A stretch of DNA of 64,000 bases from Margaritispora aquatica (lineage: Eukaryota; Ascomycota; Leotiomycetes; Helotiales; Discinellaceae). Location of the stretch: assembly GCA_007644065.1 (NCBI GenBank), contig VJWN01000016.1, positions 972,264 to 1,036,263 of the forward strand, read 5' to 3'. The first letter of the stretch is position 1, and each line of letters starts with the position of its first letter. The notes beneath the pieces were generated by a model. That model saw only the letters and a list, made by a program, of their open reading frames with translations, was not told the DNA's origin and ran no database searches. Shown in pieces: positions 11,580 to 22,525 of the stretch. Position numbers and translations under genes: made by a program.

Positions 11580-13594
11580 CTACAAATTCTCCCTATCCAC
11601 CTCCTTCCCGCCACTCTCATCAATAACAGCACCCTCGACCTCCTCAACACTAATCGTCCTTTTCGGACCCTGAAACCAAGACCTCCCACCCAGCCCAAAC
11701 GGCAACCACCATCCCACCAAGCTAATGATCGAAATGCCTCCAATCATAATCGGCGCATAATTCAGCGTCTCACCCGTAACAGGGTATAATTGTGGTAACA
11801 GCAGCACCACAACGAGGAAACTAATGTAACACGCTGTCACTACAGCGCATGGGATAGACCACTTGCCTAAGTTCCACTTCGCAGGCTCGAAGGTGTGGCG
11901 ACCGACGGTGTGGCGTGCGATGATGGGGAAGAGATATGAGACGTTGGTGGCGATCGTAGCTGTGGCCGTGATAGCAGAAAAGGCCACGACGGAGCCGATC
12001 ACGGCGGTGGTGATGATGATGGACATTGCCAGTACGAGAAAGGCCGCATTAATGGGCATCCGGTTCTTGCTGAGTCGGCGGAAGTACTTGCTGCCTGGGA
12101 GAATGCCGTCACGGGAGATGGCATAGGTAACGCGCTGGGCGGACATGAAGCACGATGCGGTCGCACATGTCGAGTCTACCCAAAGCAGTGATAGAATGGC
12201 AACAGCTCCTCTAGGGCCAACAAGCTGAACGAGATACTCGGCCCAATTATTGGCATAAGAGCCTGATATGATACCATCGAAGTCTTGCAAGCAGAATAGG
12301 ATGATAATTAGCGTAGGCACTGATAGAACCCAAGCCGAGAGAGTGGACATCCACATTCCCTTTGCGACGACTTCGCTTGCCTCTTGGGTCTCCTCCGCCA
12401 GATGCACAGAGGCATCATAGCCATAGAACACCCACGCTCCGAAGAGAACAGAGATAATCCAGCAGTAAGGATCCGAGGCTTGCTTTTCGTCACCTAAGTT
12501 AATGCCGTTGTAGAAATGTTGGAAGACTCCATGGCCTGACTGGAAGCCGTTCAGCTTGGCAGCTCTAATTGGAAACCAAATCCAGTACATGACAACTAGG
12601 ACGTTGAATATTAAGACAGCGAATCGGAAGTACCACTGCAGTATCTTTTGGTTAATAACATTGGGAGCCACTGAGCAGTCAGCATATTGTCTCACTTTCG
12701 AGGACTTTGGTACAATGACCAGGAGCGCAGCGACCGTCTAAGACAGTAGAGACGAAGAACACATTGGAAAGAAGAAAATTTCTTACTGGCAAAGAACATT
12801 CCGATGCTTGTAAGAAGCCATGCAAACCATCCCTTGGTCAAAATCTCGGCATCTGGATATTGAATCTCAAGAGCCGAGATCAAAAAGTTCGTACTACCTT
12901 GCTGCACACCAGGTACGACAGAAACCTAGAAAGAATGAGCGTCAAGGGAACACTATGATTCTCGGGCACTGACCCAACCTGCCCAGTTCCCTACTAGGAA
13001 TTAGCGAAAGATACACACGTTCAAGACACAAGTGACCTACACCATCCTGTCATCCATGCTAAAAATGGTCTTGAGCACAGTCAGTATATGCCTCAAGACT
13101 TGCAATCAGGACAGTATACCCCCATTCGGAACCTCCTAGCCTGTACGACCAGTAATAAATACCGCCTGCAGTTGGCAGCGCTGCAGCAATTTCGGCCATT
13201 GAAAGCGATACGATGAAAGACAATCCGCCGACCATGGTCCAATTGGCGAAAGCAGCTGCAGGCCCTCCAGTGTACATCACCCAACCAAACAGCACGGGGA
13301 TACCAGAAGCAAAGTTCATGGACTGTTAATATAATTTTAGTAAAGCCCGTGAATCTATGCCAATCGCCTTACTGTAAATGTCGCAGCCCTATTTCTGGTG
13401 AGCAATCTGTATGGTATAATATTAAAAGATACTCACCAGTTCTCAAACAATCCAAGACCTCGCTTGAACTCCTGCTTATAGCCCAGCTTGGCCAATTGAT
13501 ATTCATCTTGGGTGAACACAGTCTTTGTATTACCTTCGCCAATCGAGTCAGACTCAATGGTGGCTAAGACAGGCTCGATCTTGTTGTCTTCCAT
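11580..13594 (-). CDS. Amino acid / choline-type permease (APC superfamily)
   Basis: Plasma-membrane permease, 550 residues, with a seven-exon model that closes exactly (551 codons): complement of 11580..12670, 12787..12925, 12974..12990, 13041..13069, 13120..13322, 13373..13388 and 13437..13594. Splicing gives a continuous family sequence, with FENWAATFTSMNFASG at the first joins and GSEWGPFLAWMTGWWNWAGW at the small exons. Recognisable features are the first helix motif SGIPVLFGWVMYTGGP, YGYDASVHLAEET, and about 12 hydrophobic segments. The relatives are fungal GABA, choline and amino acid transporters; the substrate is not predictable. Three exons are only 16, 29 and 17 bases long. The largest intron (12671-12786) could hide a further small exon. 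The start is the ATG of MEDNKIEP. Confidence 0.88.
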
Positions 13595-14399
13595 GTCTAA
13601 GATCGTCTTTGTATGGCGAATTGACAGATGACACGATCTGTTGTCTGAGATATTGTAAATACTGTGGGTTCAAATGTATGATTTTGGCAGCTGGCAGGTC
13701 GGTTCTATCAATACCAAGAAATAAATACAACGCAGGTACGTACTCAACTCAATTCATTCAGAGCCCAAAGTCTGGAACCCCATCTATGAATGCGGAAAGC
13801 TTGTATCTGATAAGACTAAAGTGACTTAGCTATCTCGAGAGCTATGCGAGACATGCAGTGAGGAAATAATGCATCAATTCAGTGGTTCTGCTTGGAAGAT
13901 GCAGGAATGGTCAATTCGAGATCAACACTTGGTCAGTCCAACTACCTACTTGGGGAAGCTACATCCGTAGCCAGGGCCTATCTTAGTCCCAATGCTACCT
14001 CCTCCTTTGCGTGTGCATGACCGGAGGAGGAGCTCTTATCTTGTAGAGATAGAGCTCGCAGTACAAGTGTACTGCGATAAGATCGAGAACTCTCGCAATT
14101 GGCAAAAGTGGGATGGGAAACAATAAGACAATGTGCTTGCTTCGGCCTGAGAATTTGCAACAAACTAAATCCTGTATCCTTGAACTTTGGTAGTATAGAA
14201 GTATCATAATATTGTTTGGTAGCTTCGCAAAGCGTCTTTTCAATACGCTCCCACTGCCTTTCCTCCAATTTCAACACTTATGCAGGATATGGTGTCCAGC
14301 TCAGCGATTGAAAGACTGACAAGGCAGCCCAAGCAAATAATCCTACAGCAAACAATGTGCCCATAGACACAGATGCGATTGTGCCAGCACTAGAGCTCG
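13595..14399. other. Intergenic, no gene seen
   Basis: Upstream of the permease start and downstream of the broken secreted-protein gene. The open frame at 13978-14277 (minus) begins with GTG, lacks splice context and resembles nothing known; it was not called. Confidence 0.5.
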
Positions 14400-14987
14400 A
14401 TATTACCATGGGAGGCTTGAAGTGCTTGTTGCAGTGAAAAGTTGAAGGTTACACAGGAGAAGTTCCATCCACCCAAGAAGACTCCTACAGTCCACGCCCA
14501 TCATGACTTTGGCGAAGCATCGCCGCAGGGACAACCGCATTCGATGCACAGAAGTTGATGGTGAATGTAAAAGTGCCATTTGCACCATTGCATACTGGAG
14601 TGACTGTTGCTTCATCATAGTCACCACAGAAGCTAACTTTTGCAGCGGGGATTGTTCACATTTCCAGATTGTGGATTTCTTCATATGGCCTATTCGCAGG
14701 CTTGGATTACTTGGGAACTGTGTTAACAACATGAGCTCCAGCCATGTCGTATGTCCTGGCCGTACCAACTGTATTGTTTGTGCCATTCAGCGTAACACTG
14801 CATTCTGGAGAACCGCTCCAGGCCAGGTTTTGATAGTCCCCAATGACTGACATGACTTGAGCATATGTATAAGGGGTAGTAAGCATAACAGTAGCCGTGC
14901 TAGGATAGAATCCGTTGTTGCATCCATTGAGAGTGCGACCACGTCGACAGCAGTTGCAATGGCGAGCAACAGGATAGCTGAACGCAT
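14400..14987 (-). pseudogene. Broken small secreted-protein gene
   Basis: The ATG at 14987 opens a good signal peptide (MRSAILLLAIATAVDVVA). The mature part continues only after a one-base frame change, as LNGCNNGFYPSTATV ... YAQVMSVIGDYQNLAW ... TLNGTNNTVGTARTYDMAGA. The same frame then meets TAA at 14707-14709 and TGA at 14656-14658, yet the coding character persists on both sides (SKPANRPYEEIHNLEM, then PAAKVSFCGDYDEATVTPVC and TFTFTINFCASN). A further frame change near 14515 leads to TVGVFLGGWNFSC. It resembles a cysteine-containing family of secreted fungal proteins that I recall only as hypothetical. At least four lesions make it a pseudogene. Confidence 0.7.
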
Positions 14988-15870
14988 GGTCGATAAATAG
15001 ATTGCCAGAACGAGTGCAGAGCACGAGCGCAAGTGAAGCTTATAGGTAGAGCTTGAAGGGAGAAAAGACCCGATACTCTTGACTAGACATGAGGGAGAGG
15101 ACATGAGGGAGAGATATGAAAAATCTCAACTTACAAATGATGCTGGAGGTCTGCTAGCTTGGTTATTGCTACGCCATAGCTTTTTCATACAGCATTTTAG
15201 ACTAGTCAGTCGATACCACTCGGAAAGCAGCTGTTGAAATGAAGCTTTTGCTGAGGCTTTGTGGCGTCGCAGGCTCTAGAGATGGAGTCACTTTCTAAAT
15301 CGTGTCAAAGGCACCACTTGTCCAAAGGTCCAGACCTTCAACCCTCAATTGGTCATTTCAAATTTCCTGGCGGCCGGTTTGGGGCATTAAGCTGGAAAAC
15401 GGAGACCAGTTCCAGCTTCGAGCTTCTCAACACAACTACACAGTCTAGAGTTCGGAATGTGAACGTGGGGAGAATTCTACAAGTCTCTGAGACTAGTAAA
15501 ATATTCAGGAGAATAGGATGCGGTAGCGATAAATCTGCGAAGAAGTTAGAAGCAGATATGGTGTGTTGCGATTAAGAAAAGCATGCAGCACTAGAGAAAG
15601 GGCCACAGGCAAGGCAGTTGGCGAACTGGAGATGGAACCTGGAACTTCTATGCGAGTCATGTGTGTTGTCTTGGCATTCGTGAACCACCTCCTGTCTTTT
15701 CTACTGGCTCCTCCTCCACCAATATCAGAACAACCAGAACACTAAAACACTACAACACCATAATGGGGAAACATCTCAGTATATCAATACCTCATCACCT
15801 TATTCATTCCAGGATTCCATGGCTCATTCCAAACACGACAAGATATCCTTGCACTCAAATACATAAGCAA
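14988..15870. other. Intergenic, no gene seen
   Basis: About 0.9 kb with short unconnected frames only. The stretch 15261-15575 (plus) is open but lacks family features and convincing splice sites. Confidence 0.5.
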
Positions 15871-17334
15871 TTACCAGTCCAGAAGTCCTTTAGAGTTAAC
15901 ACTGCAAATCGAACTTCGTCCTTCTTCTAGCTCTCGACAGACTGTTGATATCAGTATGAGAGCAGCTTTGGAGGTGAAATTGTTCAACTTACAATCGTCA
16001 TCTGCTTTACCTGCCAGTGTAAGACTCTGAGATCTGGCAGCCGGATGTATCTCCATCCCAACTTTCCTCTCGATTTCTGCATGCTCTTTGAGGATCTCCC
16101 CAATCCCCGCTTGATAGGGCATGGCTCGTAAAGGGAGAATCTCCTTGTTAGAGAGAATTCCTCTCTGTCTGGACGCTAGTTCTTCTATCTCCAGAGCGAA
16201 TGATTTTTGCATCTCTTCTGCTTTGCTCCCAATTGCACTCGAGTTCATTGCGAACACGCTACACTCTAACACAGTTACCGCCGACGACTTTGGCACGATC
16301 TTTGCGAAAAAGATTGCTCCTGGTTTGACTCGACGGACAAGTGTCAATCGAGCAATCCTTGTTTCTCTTCTATTGTCCCAGATCCAGTTTGGCAAGTCTT
16401 TGTACCAAGGCGAGGGAAGTATCTGTGTACAATCTTGCAAAAGATCTAGGTAAATGAATCAGTACTAGCTATTCCTGTCGTCTTTCACGGCTTACCTGCT
16501 AATTTCCAATTAAAGTGTCCTTCTATTTTCCAGTCAAGAACTGGAGACATTCTGGAAATACCCCATCTTCTCACTAGCTTCTCTGCATCCTTCAACTCCA
16601 ATGCAGCAACATCGACTCCGTTGTCAAAGTTGACGAAGACCATGGAATGCTGGACCTGTATTTTGATTTCCCATAAGCTATTTGCTTCCTTTTCAAATCC
16701 TTCTACTGTATCGAATTCTGGTGCCTTGATGAGCTTGCCTCGAGTATCATAGCTCCATCCATGATACCTGCAGCCTAGGACAGCAGAACTCCCGATTTCT
16801 TTCTTGGTCACTGCATAGGCGCGGTGTCTGCAGACGTTATGGAATGCACGCAATTTCCTATCTTTCCCAAGTATGACAATAAAAGAGAACCCAGCAATTT
16901 CGAAAGTTCGATAGTCGCCAGTCTTATTGAACCTTGACGAGTGGGTGACGAAAAACCATTCCTGCTTTCTTAGTACAATGCGAGCAATCTTCATCGGAGG
17001 TTTTGCCTACCTTACTGAAGATTCCTCGACGCTCAAGTTCGAAGAGTTTAGGGTCTCTCCACCAGTCTTTCGAGCAAGTCTCGGGGCTCGGTTTTCGTAT
17101 TCCACGTCTTGATTGCTGCTTTACAATTTGCTTTTCGGTCTGAGTATAGCTTGCTGAGGTGCGGCATAGCTTTTGCTTGATGTTGAACGTCGATACAAGA
17201 TAAATCAGCAGCAATATTGCCGAGATACCAGTGGCGCAAAATAATGGATTGAATGTATTCGTAATGTCAGGAAGTTGTAATTCGGACACCCACCTGTTCA
17301 TTTCCAATATTGCATATGACTTGAAATCTGACAT
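15871..17334 (-). CDS. Rieske [2Fe-2S] protein with degenerate oxygenase domain
   Basis: Model: complement of 15871..15941, 15993..16445, 16496..16961 and 17011..17334, which sums to 438 codons (437 residues). Splicing gives GIFSKEWFFVTHSSRF, NWKLADLLQDCTQ and KADDDFCRELEEG, all smooth. A single N-terminal membrane segment (about residues 28-50) is followed by a basic stretch. The Rieske ligands are complete: Cys152-x-His154 and Cys172-x2-His175 (CRHRA ... CRYHGW). After NWKLA, the usual catalytic-domain His-x4-His and carboxylate that bind mononuclear iron in ring-hydroxylating oxygenases are not visible; the region instead reads SPWYKDLPNWIWDNRRET. It may therefore be an electron-transfer protein or a fungal Rieske subfamily with a lost active site. 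It is divergent from the gene at 17970. Confidence 0.87.
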
Positions 17335-17969
17335 GATCGTCTATGCTCAAAGATCTCAATTGATGTCTAATAGCTTTCATGGGACTGGTGTCTTAATAAA
17401 CATTCCATCCGGATATTGCTCTGAAAGTCCTACTTCAAGTGTCATGCTCTTCGTCAATAATAACATGCCCGATGGAATTTCTGTAGCTTCTGTAGCCCCA
17501 AAAATGGTGCAAAGGTCCTTGGGCCATGGCAGCTGACTTGAAACGGAAAAGGGTCATAGACCGGCATTTCCGACTCGTTAACAGACTCCATAAGTGCATC
17601 TGTCTTGTCTCGTGGCGGTCTCTGAAGCAGCCGTTGGGCACGCTCGAACGCCGTGGCAGATGGTTATCGTTTCCGCAAATCTGTTGAAAGCCCGCGTTCC
17701 TGAGCACTGCAGATTGACTCGTGATAATGAAGTGTCGCCTGGATCGTACTTCCAAATGAGGAAAGGTTGTGATCACATCCAGCCAATAAGATAATTTCGC
17801 CCACCTCCAACTACTATACGACAACAAGCTCTAAGGTGGGACAGCTTGGGAACGCATATTATTGAATTTTAACACTCATCAGATCAATCTGAGCTGTCAT
17901 GATACTCAAACTCATATCACGCTCGTCAAACCCGACTTGATGCTTCCCGCGATACCATCAGCACAAAAC
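17335..17969. promoter_or_regulatory. Divergent intergenic region of the Rieske-like pair
   Basis: 635 bases between the two start codons. It should contain both promoters. On the minus strand around 17390-17710 there is coding-like sequence in two frames (ALMESVNESEMPVYDPFPF, then KDLCTIFGATEATEIPSG ... SEQYPDGMFIKTPVP), which may be a gene relic. Confidence 0.45.
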
Positions 17970-19099
17970 ATGTCGTTAACGAGGACCCTTCCCGCATCAT
18001 GGTTCTGCAGCCCAACCTTATATCAACTTGAAAGACGGGCGATATTCTTGAAGGTAGTTCTCTCTGTACCAAGGATAGATGGAACATTGTGCTAATAAAT
18101 ACAGTCATGGCACTTCCTTGGTCCCGTGACTCGCTTTCAAAAGCGAAATGAACGGGTTGTCTATGAGATAGCTCAAGTTACTCTCATAGTCGTAAACGAG
18201 AGCCCGGAATCCGATGAGGTTACTCCTAACGGTATTATCGTTTATGCGGAGGACAAGGTACAATTGTCCCGATGAACCAGACAAGACTCTTCCTTACGTT
18301 GAAGCAGAACAGAGACATTAAACAGCATCTCACGCCCACCGGTCTCTTGTTTGCGACCCTCTCTACCGAAGCTCCACCATTTGAAGAATATTTTGCTGGT
18401 CTTGAAGATTTGACCAACAAAGTAGACTTCACCAAGCTACCCCATCGGCGGAGTATTCAATATGAAGGAGCATTCAATTGGAAAACAATGTACCTGCAAA
18501 TTTCCCAGCCCACTACCCAGGCTAACTTGTTCTCAAGGATTGATGGCTATCAAGAATGCCTTCACTGCCAATACACACACCCCACATTCTCCAAATTCTA
18601 TCCTCCAACCTTTTACTCAGTAACCAACCACTCCAACTTCTCACAACACATCGCCGACCCCTCCAAGCCTTCGGATGGGCTCTTCCTCTACTTCTTTCCA
18701 ATCTGCACGCTTAATGTCTACGGTGGTGGCATGTCCTCCTTCCGTACGCTTCCTTCCCCCTCACCAGGCATCAGTCGCATGGAGTTCGATTACTACCACT
18801 CTGGCACAGAGCAGGAATTCGAGGACTATTACAAGTTCGTTAGACAGGTTGCGTTGGAAGACTTTGAGCTATGTGAGAGAGCGCAGAGCAATTTGGAGGC
18901 TGGTGTGTATGGTGAGGGAGTGCTGAACCCAGTCAAAGAGGTGGGAGTGCTGTTTTATCAGGGCAGAGTAAGGGAATGCGTTTATAACCAATTTGGCGTG
19001 GAGAAGAGAGCCAAGGAGGAGGTGGAGAGAAAGGAGAGGAAAGAGATTAAGAGAAATAGCGGGTTAGGTGAGGGAGTCGGCGCTGGGATTGTGGTTTAA
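17970..19099 (+). CDS. Rieske-less ring-hydroxylating oxygenase alpha-subunit-like protein
   Basis: Model: 17970..18053, 18105..18257, 18308..18489 and 18538..19099, 327 codons (326 residues), closing exactly. Joins read RRAIFLK-SWHFLGPVTRF, VYAEDK-NRDIKQHLTPTG and FNWKTM-IDGYQECLHCQ. It matches the choline-monooxygenase-like fungal Rieske family through LPASWF, LERRAIF, HLTPTGLLFATLS, GYQECLHCQYTHP, IADPSKPSDGLFLYFFP and LYGGGMSSF-like segments. Probable mononuclear iron ligands are His149, His154 and Asp248. The Rieske Cys-x-His ... Cys-x2-His motif, which should lie between FLGPVTRF and HLTPTG, is absent; that stretch is only about 60 residues long. The 48-50 base introns use GTACAA and GTACCT donors, which are unusual but frame-consistent. 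The C terminus is Lys/Glu-rich. It may need a separate Rieske partner. Confidence 0.85.
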
Positions 19100-19336
19100 T
19101 AAGGACTGCGATGTCGGTTTTGTTTGTCGAGTTGTTCCTCATTTTCATCATCATAGTTTTAAAATCGATTAGCAAAGTTTTGTTCATGCTTGTATCACTC
19201 CAAAGAGAAATCTGGTTTGCTACCACTTTAAATACCGCGTCCTCGTTGGAATATTAAACACGAATGTTTACCACATTGTAGTGACCAATCCATATTTTGG
19301 TCAGTTATTAGTTGCGGTAAAATCCGAGAGATGAGT

Positions 19337-20126
19337 CTACAAACCCTCGATCTCTGAGCAGGCATCCGCGACAGCAAAGGAAATCGTGGCAACGGCTTCT
19401 TGTTCGTTCATTTCTAATCCAGCAAAAATAACAATCCCATTATATGCTTCGATATCGCCGATGTGGCACTGCCATGAATCCAAGGCACAATGCATAACCA
19501 ACCCAATCGGAAGTCTTGCGAGAAGCCGTCCCTGCGTCCGACTCTGCTTTCGAACAGTTGGTGATACCAGATGCTTGATACGTGCCAGGGTATCCTCTTC
19601 AAAGCTGTATCCGTATTCTATGCTCCGCGATGAGAAAGGGGCATTGCGTCTTCGGGCGCGATGAAGGACGAAATCGTCGGCTGCGAAATTGATCCACAAT
19701 GGTCTGCTCCTCGACACTCTGATGGCGAGATTGTTTGAGACTTGCAGATTGATCAGCTGGTCGCGTTCATGCACCAAATCGTAGTATCGTTTTGCCTCGA
19801 TGCGTGATTCGCGGGAAACCTCCAACATGAATGGGTGGCGACTTTGACCGGTTACTGTCGAGTCCCAGTTTGAGTCCTCGGTGTAGAATCTTCGTTGACT
19901 GGTCACCTCGCAAAGTTTTATTATGCGAGGCACGTGGGCTACGAAATGCCACTGTACATGATTAGCAGAATGATCTATACTCTTCATGTTTTGCACTTAC
20001 GATTCGATTTCTTAGCTCGCGGGGAAGCTTAAGAAACTGGGTGAATTCGTACATTGTTCGCGCAGTAGATGAGCTTTCCTGATGATGTGTAGAGAAATTC
20101 AGAGCTGTATCGGTGTTTGGCGACAT
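19337..20126 (-). CDS. 2EXR domain protein
   Basis: Model: complement of 19337..19951 and 20001..20126, 246 residues. The intron is GTAAGT...CAG, and the join gives FLKLPRELRNRI-WHFVAHVPRII, the hallmark of the fungal 2EXR domain (Pfam PF20150). A second conserved block is LEVSRESRIEAKRYYDL, followed by a segment around PLWINFAADDFVL. Function is unknown for the family; members are abundant in filamentous fungi and often expanded. There is no signal peptide or membrane segment. The ATG at 20126 is the first in frame. The N-terminal 25 residues are Ser/Thr-rich and probably disordered. Confidence 0.85.
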
Positions 20127-21195
20127 GCTGTTGAGCTTGCAGATTGATTTGGTGATCTGTTCTTGATTTGGTTAGCGGTTAACTAATTGCTGCGATAGCT
20201 AAGTTTCGGTATCGATTCCTCGCTACTTTTAATGGCCGTAAAGCGGCTTCAATTTCCTTTTAATGTAGAAGATTAACCCTTAAGGTGAATTGCTTGCCAT
20301 AAAATAACATTTGGAGGAGCAGATAAAAGGACAGCTTTAGTGTCGGCATGCGCCTTCGTTCAAAATGATATCATCATTACATCTTAGTTACTAGGGTACC
20401 TAGGTACTTTATGCACAGACTTCTCACATTTGAGAGATTGGACCAACACAAAAGTCATTATTCTTCTAAAAGCAGGCAAACGGCGTCAAAGAAATATTGT
20501 GATTGCAATACCTTGTTACAACTATGGATTGAATGAAGCTAGTACCAGATAATCTTTACTCTTTAAGAAAAAATAAGCAACGCGTACTCTCTTTAAGTAT
20601 GAAATGCTATGGATGAATAGGGCTGGAGATTATACTACAAAACATATAACTACATTCAACAAGGCTGAAAGATCCTCCCAACCTCGCTTGACATTTTGAA
20701 CGAAAATGTCAGTAGGTGGATGTCAAGGTATGAAGTCGTGTACCAATCATCAGCCGCATTTATAAGAAATGTAACTACAGAACTAGAGAAACAGAGAAGG
20801 ACTTAATATGCACAAGGCAACGACTAGCTCGAGATTTTGAAAGTTTCGAAAATCATAACTGTCTTGGTATTCGTGCCACGAGTTTAAGATAAAAGATCTC
20901 TTACAGCCATAATTTATTTATTGTTGGATAGTGTTGCAATAGCAAAACAATTAGGTTCTCGGCACATTCATTTTAATCTAGTAATAATTTAGGAAGTATG
21001 TGGGAAGCGTAAGGTAGCCAGAGAAGACGGCTTTTGACGCTAACCCCATCGAGTGAGAAACCTACAATTAGAGCAACTTGATTTATACCTAGGCCCTCGT
21101 TGTACTGCTAAGATATCTTGAGAGTATAATACACTATAACAAGTATCAATTTTTTTATACCAAACTCTCTATGCACACATCATTCAGTTCTTCGA
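20127..21195. other. Intergenic, no gene seen
   Basis: 1.07 kb, AT-rich, without a plausible frame. It contains the 12-base palindrome GTACCTAGGTAC at about 20396-20407, a short motif of uncertain meaning. Confidence 0.5.
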
Positions 21196-21726
21196 TCAAG
21201 GCAAGAGTCCATACATCGCAATAGTGCCAGCCACTAAAGGAATAAGTATCCGTCCAACATGCCACCTCCTCCACTTCTCTAGCAGCCTCAAAACCTCCAG
21301 CTTGATTCTCTCGTCAGAAGCAGGATCCTTCTTGCTGTCCAACTCCCTTGAGATCTCCACCAGCCGATCATTCGTCGGGAAGACAAACACAACCTCATAC
21401 CACGCCACCTGGGCAGCCACAAACAACGCTCCAGCAAAGTACTTCCATCTGCTTGCCATCTCGGGATCTGGGTGTCGGTACAGAAGACCAATGAGCAAAA
21501 CAAGCGAGGTAGCGAGGATACGACTGCCGCCTTGCATGTACTTCTTTCCCCGAGTGATGAGCTGGACGAATTGACGGGTCATGAGAGTTGAGGAACCACC
21601 GCCGTCTCTGATGATGGGTATGGCGAAGATATACATCCCTGTTGCTGCACCTGTGCCGATAACTAGGACGAGGGTGTTTAAGACTGCAAAAGCTGTCACG
21701 AAGGCTGGCTCGGTGAGTAGTTTCAT
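21196..21726 (-). CDS. DUF1772 membrane protein (anthrone-oxygenase-like)
   Basis: Single exon, 176 residues, close to the usual length of the DUF1772 family (PF08592), which includes small cofactor-free anthrone oxygenases of polyketide pathways as well as many uncharacterised proteins. Four hydrophobic segments are visible: near residues 8-38 (AFAVLNTLVLVIGTGAATGM), 66-85 (ILATSLVLLIGLLY), 93-113 (YFAGALFVAAQVAWYEVVF) and 156-176. The family-typical FVFPTNDRL follows the third segment, and a charged helix ending EKWRRWHVGR precedes the fourth. No polyketide synthase is present in the window, so a role in polyketide chemistry is not supported by context. It is transcribed divergently from an NAD(P)-binding protein gene. 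Confidence 0.85.
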   Translation of the reverse strand: MKLLTEPAFVTAFAVLNTLVLVIGTGAATGMYIFAIPIIRDGGGSSTLMTRQFVQLITRGKKYMQGGSRILATSLVLLIGLLYRHPDPEMASRWKYFAGALFVAAQVAWYEVVFVFPTNDRLVEISRELDSKKDPASDERIKLEVLRLLEKWRRWHVGRILIPLVAGTIAMYGLLP

Positions 21727-22525
21727 TTTGTGTCTGTTGAAGCTGATTTCTGAAATTTGGACTTGAAGATGAAGATGAGGATGAACTGGACCTTAAAAGA
21801 ACATATATAGAGCCTTTCAAATATAACTAGTCTCTCTAGCTAGCGGGCTGTGGACTCTGATTTGTTGTGCTTACGGTTTGACGTAAGACGAGAGGTCAAG
21901 TTGATGAGACATTTAAACATCACGTGAATGATGTAATCCCGTTGAATGTGGCTTGTTACCAAATCCGGAAGTTGTTTTACGAAGTTAGTTACACTCGATG
22001 ATCAGTGCTTATCACAACCTTCGCTTCTGCTTCAATCGAAGATCACGAAGCCACTTTCCCAGCCATTTCGTAAAAGAGTAAGGTTTTAGCAAAAGGTAGA
22101 TCATTCAGTCACGAGATCTCGGACTTTGACGACATGACATCGGAGTCCGAGTTTGCCAAGATCAGACTCGCTAAGAACAAGGAGCTTGAATTTCGGACTT
22201 TCTGTGGTGACACTTGCTCATATGGACTTTCGCTCTTTCGGCGCTACAATTAAGCGACCCCCTAACTCAAGTTTGCCCCCAAGTTTGGTCGGATTATGGA
22301 CTACTTGTGCTTTACCGGATCCACACTGTGTTTCCTCGTCATGTGCGACACCAATGCAGTAGAGCGATCTTGCTGTCAATGACGCTTGTGCTATGCAATA
22401 GCTGCGTTAAGTTTCGGCTTGAAATTTATATAATAATGGGATGGAATCCGTAAGAGAGTGGAAGTGGTTCAGCTCCAGCGGATGCAGCCTGTCTAGATCC
22501 AGGTTCAAACAAGTCACATTCAAAA
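21727..22525. promoter_or_regulatory. Divergent promoter region, DUF1772 / NAD(P)-binding genes
   Basis: About 0.8 kb. On the minus strand CTATATATG at 21802-21810 lies about 75 bases before the DUF1772 start and is a reasonable TATA element. There is no coding sequence. Confidence 0.45.

Noticed and set aside
13978..14277. Open frame on the minus strand, about 100 codons
   Set aside because: It starts with GTG, has no recognisable domain and no neighbouring exon.
18258..18280. Frameshift in the plus-strand Rieske-like gene
   Set aside because: A 50-base intron (18258-18307) with GTAC donor and GCAG acceptor restores the frame, so no lesion needs to be assumed.
18490..18537. Insertion of about 16 odd residues after FNWKT
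   Set aside because: It is an intron: removing it gives FNWKTMIDGYQEC, the family sequence.
20396..20407. Palindrome GTACCTAGGTAC as a regulator site
   Set aside because: TACCTA-type short repeats occur at several places in the window, so nothing supports a specific operator.
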